Notes under the pieces: model-generated | Told to the model about the DNA's origin: nothing | Databases searched by the model: none | The model's input: the letters and a program-made list of their open reading frames with translations, nothing else | Part shown: in pieces, positions 58,130-64,000 of the stretch | Numbering within the stretch: the first letter of the stretch is position 1 | Layout of the letters: every line of letters starts with the position of its first letter | DNA from: Glandiceps talaboti | Taxonomy: Eukaryota; Hemichordata; Enteropneusta; Spengelidae | Assembly (NCBI RefSeq): GCF_964340395.1 | Contig: NC_135565.1 | Coordinates: 23,500,929-23,564,928, forward strand | Length of the DNA stretch: 64,000 bases | Reading direction: 5' to 3' | Translations under genes and position numbers: made by a program

Positions 58130-60352
58130 GTGGAACTGATGTTATTTTCTACATGTATTCTCCTGTACTTTACATATACTAGAAGAAAACTGATGTTATT
58201 TTCTACATGTATTCTCCTGTACTTTACATATACTAGAAGAAAACTGATGTTATTTTCTACATGTATTCTCCTGTACTTTACATATACTAGAAGAAAACTG
58301 ATGTTATTTTCTACATGTATTCTCCTGTACTTTACATATACTAGAAGAAAACTGATGTTATTTTCTACATGTATTCTCCTGTACTTTACATATACTAGAA
58401 GAAAACTGATGTTATTTTCTACATGTATTCTCCTGTACTTTACATATACTAGAAGAAAACTGATGTTATTTTCTACATGTATTCTCCTGTACTTTACATA
58501 TACTAGAAGAAAAATGATGTTATTTTCTACATGTATTCTCCTGTACTTTACATATACTAGAAGAAAACTGATGTTATTTTCTACATGTATTCTCCTGTAC
58601 TTTACATATACTAGAAGAAAACTGATGTTATTTTCTACATGTATTCTCCTGTACTTTACATATACTAGAAGAAAACTGATGTTATTTTCTACATGTATTC
58701 TCCTGTACTTTACATATACTAGAAGAAAACTGATGTTATTTTCTACATGTATTCTCCTGTACTTTACATATACTAGAAGAAAACTGATGTTATTTTCTAC
58801 ATGTATTCTCCTGTACTTTACATGTACTAGAAGAAAACTGATGTTATTTTCTACATGTATTCTCCTGTACTTTACATATACTAGAAGAAAAATGATGTTA
58901 TTTTCTACATGTATTCTCCTGTACTTTACATATACTAGAAGAAATATGATGTTATTTTCTACATGTATTCTCCTGTACTTTACATATACTAGAAGAAAAA
59001 TGATGTTATTTTCTACATGTATTCTCCTGTACTTTACATATACTAGAAGAAAACTGATGTTATTTTCTACATGTATTCTCCTGTACTTTACATATACTAG
59101 AAGAAAACTGATGTTATTTTCTACATGTATTCTCCTGTACTTTACATATACTAGAAGAAAACTGATGTTATTTTCTACATGTATTCTCCTGTACTTTACA
59201 TGTACTAGAAGAAAACTGATGTTATTTTCTACATGTATTCTCCTGTACTTTACATATACTAGAAGAAAAATGATGTTATTTTCTACATGTATTCTCCTGT
59301 ACTTTACATATACTAGAAGAAATATGATGTTATTTTCTACATGTATTCTCCTGTACTTTACATATACTAGAAGAAAAATGATGTTATTTTCTACATGTAT
59401 TCTCCTGTACTTTACATATACTTACTAGAAGAAAACTGATGTTATTTTCTACATGTATTCTCCTGTACTTTACATATACTAGAAGAAAACTGATGTTATT
59501 TTCTACATGTATTCTCCTGTACTTTACATATACTAGAAGAAAACTGATGTTATTTTCTACATGTATTCTCCTGTACTTTACATATACTAGAAGAAAACTG
59601 ATGTTATTTTCTACATGTATTCTCCTGTACTTTACATGTACTAGAAGAAAACTGATGTTATTTTCTACATGTATTCTCCTGTACTTTACATATACTAGAA
59701 GAAAAATGATGTTATTTTCTACATGTATTCTCCTGTACTTTACATATACTAGAAGAAATATGATGTTATTTTCTACATGTATTCTCCTGTACTTTACATA
59801 TACTAGAAGAAATATGATGTTATTTTCTACATGTATTCTCCTGTACTTTACATATACTAGAAGAAAACTGATGTTATTTTCTACATGTATTCTCCTGTAC
59901 TTTACATATACTAGAAGAAAACTGATGTTATTTTCTACATGTATTCTCCTGTACTTTACATGTACTAGAAGAAAACTGATGTTATTTTCTACATGTATTC
60001 TCCTGTACTTTACATATACTAGAAGAAAACTGATGTTATTTTCTACATGTATTCTCCTGTACTTTACATATACTAGAAGAAAACTGATGTTATTTTCTAC
60101 ATGTATTCTCCTGTACTTTACATGTACTAGAAGAAAACTGATGTTATTTTCTACATGTATTCTCCTGTACTTTACATATACTAGAAGAAAACTGATGTTA
60201 TTTTCTACATGTATTCTCCTGTACTTTACATATACTAGAAGAAAACTGATGTTATTTTCTACATGTATTCTCCTGTACTTTACATATACTAGAAGAAAAC
60301 TGATGTTATTTTCTACATGTATTCTCCTGTACTTTACATATACTAGAAGAAA
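58130..60352. repeat. 54-bp minisatellite, 41 copies, with higher-order repeat
   Basis: Unit gatgttattttctacatgta then ttctcctgtactttacatat and actagaagaaaact. A seven-unit block (378 bp) repeats: the catgtactag variant falls at 58821 and 59199. It returns at 59635 (eight units plus a 4-bp insertion near 59420), 59959 and 60121. Next to it are aaaat and aatat variants in fixed order. Period 54 keeps frames open (432 and 317 codons plus, 339 codons minus); the 4-bp insertion breaks them and nothing supports a protein. Confidence 0.99.
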
Positions 60353-60810
60353 ATTGGCAAATACTGTGGCAATACTTGAATACTTTAAATAGAGTTGTAT
60401 CAACCAGACGCTTCATAAAAGTAATAAACGTTTGATTTCTTGATTGACATTATGGCTAAATTTGCTACACATACATTAATTAATAGAGATGTACATGAGA
60501 ATTAGTCAAAGTTCTTGTTCTATTTTGACCCTCTAGCATAAGATAAAATGGTAATTGCAAATACCAAGGATTAAACCTACTACAGTTCCACTTTATAATG
60601 TATGGCAGTATGGATTTAATTATACTTATATTACCATGATATAAATATTTATACCCTGCTACACCTTTGAGTTCACTTAATTAGTCCATCACATACTGAC
60701 AACATAAATTGCTTTCATGATGTACCTACCAATGAACAGATGAAGACATAACATCAGTTCACAAAAAGATTTAACTATTGTGGATCAGCCTTGAAAAGCT
60801 CTAATTTCAG
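60353..60810. other. unassigned stretch
   Basis: No structure supported. Confidence 0.5.
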
Positions 60811-60915
60811 CCCTTTAAACAGACATTTGCACCCCCTGGTGTGTACAGTGTATCAGATTGGTATCCCTTTAATCTGACAGTTACACCCCCTGGAGTATAG
60901 GGTATCAGACTGGTA
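60811..60915. repeat. two-copy ~65-bp diverged repeat
   Basis: ccctttaa(a/t)c then agaca/gacagtt, caccccctgg, then tatcaga(t/c)tggta, starting near 60812 and 60866. Confidence 0.8.
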
Positions 60916-61176
60916 GTGTTCGTTACCGTTCCAGACATCTCTAGTGTAAAGATGAGTTAGTCTACATTACTCTTGAATTGATTGCCATGTCTCATTTGAT
61001 TATAACTCTCTACATAAACTAGTAACAAGGTGCACTGATTGGTTTGAAGTCCTACATTTTGTGCAGGGGTGGAAATCAGATTTGACAGTTTCCTCACATT
61101 GTACTTACATGTATAATGTGATTTAGAAGTTACCTCTTGGACACATTGATAAATTTCACCACCTTAAATTATCACT
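60916..61176. other. unassigned stretch
   Basis: No structure supported. Confidence 0.45.
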
Positions 61177-61323
61177 TTAAATGCCCACTTTGGTGTTAAA
61201 AACAATTGTCTGACAATGCTATAGAAAAAGTTGACCAATAACAAAATAATAATCCTATGTAATCGTCATGGCTACACTGATAAAATGTGAGAATCTGATT
61301 TAGATTGAAACTCTGCCCTTTAA
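61177..61323 (+). mobile_element. TTAAAGG MITE-like element, copy C
   Basis: Starts ttaaatgcccactttgg and ends ctctgccctttaa. Shares gttaaaaacaattgtctgac, gctatagaaaaagttg and ataatcctatgtaatc with copies A and B. About 147 bp. Confidence 0.6.
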
Positions 61324-61780
61324 TACTAGTAATAATGTTATCTATACATCTAACCTTCCAGTGCAAGGTATAGCTTCTCTGATGGATACTAGGTGTTAAT
61401 GTTATAGAAATGATGATCTGTAGAATTCATATGACTCATAATTATCATATACATAGATACATAATAATGGTGATCCTATAGCAAGTTCTATATTTCTCAT
61501 GATCTCACCAACCCTATATTTTTTTTTAATTTGGCAAAAATAATGAACAGAAGGGTGACCACAATCACAACATCACTGATTGTCAGGAACTTTGATTTAA
61601 AAAATGGTTCAAAGTTTCCATCTGACCTTATTTGTCATTGCTAAGTCATTCAGACTGTTTTTTACACAGTTCAAAACTATATCAACTACTACAGTGACTA
61701 AAATGTACTCACCTATAGTTATTGATTGCACACCTGGCTACCTCCATCCATCATTTACAAGCAAATCCTGGCACTTATAC
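61324..61780. other. unassigned stretch
   Basis: No structure supported. Confidence 0.5.
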
Positions 61781-61781
61781 T

Positions 61782-61806
61782 AACACACACACACACACAC
61801 ACACAC
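61782..61806. repeat. AC microsatellite
   Basis: (AC)12 or so, uninterrupted. Confidence 0.97.
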
Positions 61807-62759
61807 CTGTGGATTTCCATTACAACAGAAAACAGACCTACCATAGGTACAATGAAGTTTAATATTGAGAGCCATCTAATACATTAGAACCTTTAACAAT
61901 AGTATTAATCCAACTGTAGAAAATAAAGTCAACAACATAAACAATAAAATGTTTGTTTTATCTACACACTGGTGATATGTCAGCCCTGGGAAAAACCAGC
62001 CTTCATACAATATTAGAACCATTGGAAGTATAAACCAACTAGTTCTGCTAGGCAACTTATTTCATTAAAAGACTTTAATTAAGATTGTGAGCTTGAATAG
62101 ATATCTTGTTTATCAATTGTTGAAACCTTTTCATCTTAAAACGACTGTTTTGATGTTACCATTGAGACTGGTGTCACGGTGTACAACTTAGGTTTTTATA
62201 AGCAGCTGTATATTTAACTTGATTTTTTCGTACAAATGATGGTATGTGTCCTCTTCCATGTTTTCATGTTTGTTGACATGTTTCTTTTTTCACAGTTGTA
62301 AGTTTTCAGAATGAAGTATGTGAGTCATTATTGATAGCATTAGTTGTAAGTATTACTGTGAATCATTAACAGCCTTAGTTGTAAGTTTACACAGATGTTG
62401 ATGGCAATATCATATATACTGATAGAGAATTTATTATTATATCACTATGGGGCGCTATTCTTTGAAAAAGTATATAGCTATTGCATAACCATAGTAACAA
62501 ACCTACACTTAGATGACAGGTTGATTGCAATTTAGTTTTCAGAGTAAAAATAAGAGTCTGTTTCACAATACTTCTGTCTAAGGTGTTATTTTTCACTGAA
62601 TTAATTACAAAGAACAAAAGAAAAAGAATACATTGAAAAAAAATCAAATTTAAGACTGCATATCATGATAAACCTCTATCTATGTAGATAGTTAAAGGTT
62701 GAATATGTCTCATGCACCAATGTTCCTGAAAATCAGAGTTTTAAATATTTGTCATATAA
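61807..62759. other. unassigned stretch
   Basis: A worn repeat of ttagttgtaagt (near 62343 and 62378, with a partner near 62296) is the only structure seen. The 86-codon minus-strand frame at 62387-62647 is not recognisable. Confidence 0.45.
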
Positions 62760-63028
62760 AACCCTCATCTGAAACCTTGTTCCTGTTTTTTTTTTTATAA
62801 TAATAAAGAAATCGTGGGGTTCACCATCTTATTTTCAAGAGATGATATATTTCCCTATGTTTGGTGACCGGCCATATTGGATTTGGCAGCCATATTGGAT
62901 TGTAAAGTGACTTAATGTTGATATCATTTTGATCTCTATTTATAAAGATTTGTAGTGACCCATGACATATTTCTTGACCGAAGGGAAGATTGGCCTTGGC
63001 CAACTGGGTTACCCTCTGTAAATAAAGT
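62760..63028 (+). mobile_element. retroposon-like 3' end feeding a TTGA tail
   Basis: ggccatattggattt and cagccatattggattg (62871-62902), then gaccgaagggaagattggcc, ttggccaactgggttaccct and ctgtaaataaagtttattga. The final part, an AATAAA-like signal directly followed by (TTGA)n, is the characteristic end of CR1/L2-like LINEs or SINEs that borrow their tails. No reverse transcriptase is visible, so this would be a short truncated copy or a SINE. The 5' limit is a guess. Confidence 0.5.
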
Positions 63029-63407
63029 TTATTGATTGATTGATTGATTGACTGACTGATTGATTGATTGATTGACTGATTGATTGAATGATTGACTAAC
63101 TGATTGATTGATTGATCGATTGATTGAATGAATGATTGACTGATTGATTGATTGATTGACTGATTGACTGATTGATTGACTGATTGATTGACTGATCGAT
63201 TGACTGATTGATTGACTGATTGATTGACTGATTGATTGACTGATCGATTGACTGATTGATTGACTGATTGATTAATTGATTGACTGATTGATTGACTGAT
63301 CGATTGACTGATTGATTAATTGATTGACTGATTGATTGACTGATCGATTGACTGATTGATTAATTGATTGACTGATTGATTGACTGATCGATTGACTGAT
63401 TGATAGA
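63029..63407. repeat. TTGA/TGAC microsatellite with 44-bp higher-order unit
   Basis: Starts as (TTGA)n and grades into gattgactgattgatt patterns. The word gatcgattgactgattgatt recurs with exact 44-bp spacing at 63298, 63342 and 63386. Grown from the tail of the retroposon-like sequence just upstream. Confidence 0.96.
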
Positions 63408-64000
63408 TTATCACTGGGAATAGGTTTGAGTTTTCTGGAACAAAGTCAGAGTAAAAGTTAAGAATTGTTATTTCTTTGACACATTATACTTTAAACATTA
63501 GATAGAAAGACATGTGAAAATAGCTGATGAATTGTGTAAATAAGGTGGTAGGAATATCATTTGAAGAGTTTTGTCATTTGTACATGACAAAGCAAACAGG
63601 TTCCTGGATGGTAAACTAAAAGAACAGACACTAAATAAATTTACACAATGTATTGTCAAGAGTACCCACTCATCTCATTCAATAACAATAGAAGTCAAAA
63701 TAACAATAGAAGTCAAAATAACAATGTCTAAAGTTTCACCTTTATTCACCTGGTCATATCACTCACAGTTCAGGGTTGTTGTTTTTTTGTGAAACTCAAT
63801 AACATTACTCAAAATAGCACAAGGTGAAAGTCAACAACAGTAGATGAAATAGCACAAGTTCAATATCATATCTGGGCATCAAATGAAACAAAATCTGGTC
63901 TAAAGCTCAGTCAGTTTACAAACAAGATGAAACTAGACGTACTGTTACGTTAACAAAGTGACTAATTTGACGTACTCAGTATCAATGTACACATAGCTAC
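63408..64000. other. unassigned stretch with an 18-bp duplication
   Basis: aacaatagaagtcaaaat is tandemly duplicated near 63683-63724. The 73-codon frame 63571-63792 runs through it and is not recognisable. Nothing else supported. Confidence 0.5.

Noticed and set aside
58130-60403. Very long open frames (432, 317 and 339 codons) as a repetitive protein
   Set aside because: A 54-bp period keeps frames open on both strands. The frames exist in sense and antisense, are broken by a 4-bp insertion near 59420, and start and end at the array edges.

Overview
This looks like AT-rich nuclear DNA from an animal, roughly one third G+C by eye. A marine or other invertebrate bilaterian is my best guess, but the sequence does not fix the lineage. 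The signs are long gene-free stretches, many micro- and minisatellites, short fold-back (MITE-like) elements, and a retroposon-like 3' tail ending in (TTGA)n. I see no operons, ribosome binding sites, rRNA, tRNA, CRISPR array or phage-like genes. Every open frame above about 112 codons lies inside a tandem repeat. The remaining short frames are no longer than chance predicts in 64 kb of AT-rich DNA. I therefore report no confident protein-coding gene, only weak exon candidates (33025-33064, 29248-29469, 760-1022, 7877-8089, 13027-13365). The window is probably intergenic or inside a very large intron.

Layout. 1-10 kb: mostly unique DNA with small fold-backs (134-268, 6457-6503, 6922-7016), one copy of a dispersed TTAAAGG-ended element (6761-6912) and a decayed ~110-bp satellite (8.6-9.8 kb). 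10-20 kb: a run of clean minisatellites (26-bp at 10.46 kb, 45-bp at 11.26 kb, 40-bp at 12.06 kb, 39-bp at 15.87 kb, a CT tract at 16.6 kb, 23-bp at 17.6-19.03 kb, 55-bp at 19.04 kb) and a three-copy ~190-bp repeat with inverted ends (14.07-14.81 kb). 20-30 kb: a 52-bp array belonging to a dispersed family (22.3 kb), a decayed ~230-bp satellite (23.3-24.26 kb), a 54-bp array with higher-order structure (24.28-25.78 kb), an ATCT/ATCC microsatellite (26.14 kb) and a clear ~231-bp fold-back element (27715-27945). 30-43 kb: ~32-bp (30.9 kb), 60/63-bp (31.48 kb), 23-bp (36.41 kb) and 18-bp (38.26-39.21 kb) arrays, a hairpin-bearing trio (37.75 kb), a TCTG microsatellite (40.25 kb) and a decayed ~165-bp satellite (40.8-41.6 kb). 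43-47 kb: about 72 nearly identical 37-bp units over 2.67 kb. 47-58 kb: decayed repeats (48.6, 50.4-51.3, 55.15 kb), a G-rich minisatellite (52.33 kb), a G+C-rich fold-back (53.71-53.95 kb), a possible retroposon tail (54.73 kb) and a 60-bp palindromic array (56.77 kb). 58-64 kb: 41 copies of a 54-bp unit (58.13-60.35 kb), two more TTAAAGG-type elements, and a retroposon-like tail with a long TTGA/TGAC microsatellite (62.76-63.41 kb).

The main theme is repeat biology. About a fifth of the window is clean tandem array, and several more kilobases are decayed tandem arrays of 110-240-bp units visible only by aligning spaced landmarks. Several unrelated-looking sites are linked by shared short sequences: the CCTCAGACCAC hairpin family, the CCGTATAGGAACTAGACTAA family, the TTTCAATCCCAGG family, the TTAAAGG elements, and a hairpin at 42.6 kb matching the 18-bp array at 38.3 kb. 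This suggests that mobile fold-back or short interspersed elements seeded some of the minisatellites. All alignments were done by eye; boundaries of decayed repeats are approximate.
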